DNA of 6,620 bases from Lachnospiraceae bacterium (GTDB taxonomy: Bacteria > Bacillota_A > Clostridia > Lachnospirales > Lachnospiraceae). Below, piece by piece: positions 6,552 to 6,620 of the stretch. The position numbers and the translations under genes are program-made. The stretch spans positions 1-6,620 of the forward strand of contig JAGDDC010000371.1 in assembly GCA_017958245.1 (NCBI GenBank), in the 5' to 3' direction. How positions within the stretch are numbered: position 1 is the stretch's first letter; each line of letters starts with the position of its first letter. The notes under the pieces are model-generated. The model was given only the letters and a program-made list of their open reading frames with translations, ran no database searches and had not been told where the DNA came from.

Positions 6552-6620
6552 TCACAACATTCTCTCGACTTTCTCCACGTAATCACGCCATGCCTCGTCG
6601 CTGTCTACGTCGCGGGCTCC
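6552..6620 (-). CDS. C-terminal end of an upstream protein, possibly an extracellular solute-binding protein
   Basis: Only the last 22 codons and a TGA stop are inside the window. The peptide GARDVDSDEAWRDYVEKVERML resembles the usual tail of carbohydrate-type extracellular solute-binding proteins, where an Asp/Glu-rich helix with a Trp-x-x-Tyr-Val pattern closes the protein. Twenty-two residues are too few to assign a family firmly. The strand and codon use match the rest of the window. It ends 20 bp before the first hairpin of array B. Confidence 0.5.
   Translation of the reverse strand, partial: GARDVDSDEAWRDYVEKVERML

Overview
The window looks like chromosomal DNA from a Gram-positive anaerobe of the Clostridia, most likely Lachnospiraceae. 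This rests on strong AGGAGG-type ribosome sites, a secreted protein with a lysine-rich bacterial Ig-like domain of the kind common in that family, a lipobox solute-binding lipoprotein, and a LytS/YesM-type sensor kinase. Codon third positions are rich in G and C. The genus cannot be read from the sequence. Every gene is on the minus strand, so transcription runs from high to low coordinates.

Layout in transcription order. (a) 6620-6552: the last 22 codons of an upstream gene whose tail resembles an extracellular solute-binding protein. (b) 6532-6396: an intergenic array of palindromic repeats (array B, 62-bp period), with a plausible promoter at its operon-side end. (c) 6357-5026: a lipoprotein of the Fe(III)/organophosphate-type (AfuA/PgtC-like) solute-binding class, with a four-unit 9-residue repeat insert. 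(d) 4999-3191: a membrane sensor histidine kinase, 26 bp downstream. (e) 3145-1580: a MATE-family efflux transporter with a repeat-built N-terminal tail, 45 bp downstream. (f) 1556-1332: a second array of the same palindromes (array A, 62-63-bp period). (g) 1301-1: the N-terminal 433 residues of a secreted subtilisin-like protease, cut by the window edge before its catalytic serine.

Genes c, d and e are closely spaced and probably form one operon. No permease, ATPase or response regulator is visible. The simplest reading is that the lipoprotein binds an extracellular ligand and presents it to the kinase, as proposed for PgtC/PgtB-type systems. The MATE pump may be a co-expressed output. The response regulator must be encoded elsewhere, possibly upstream of the window.

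The least explained element is the palindrome family. Arrays A and B lie on either side of the three-gene unit and share arms, core sequences and period. One unit in array A looks like a mosaic of the two core types, and a half-unit in array B sits between the -35 and -10 boxes of the predicted promoter. Three of the four main genes also carry in-frame tandem repeats (57, 51 and 27 bp).
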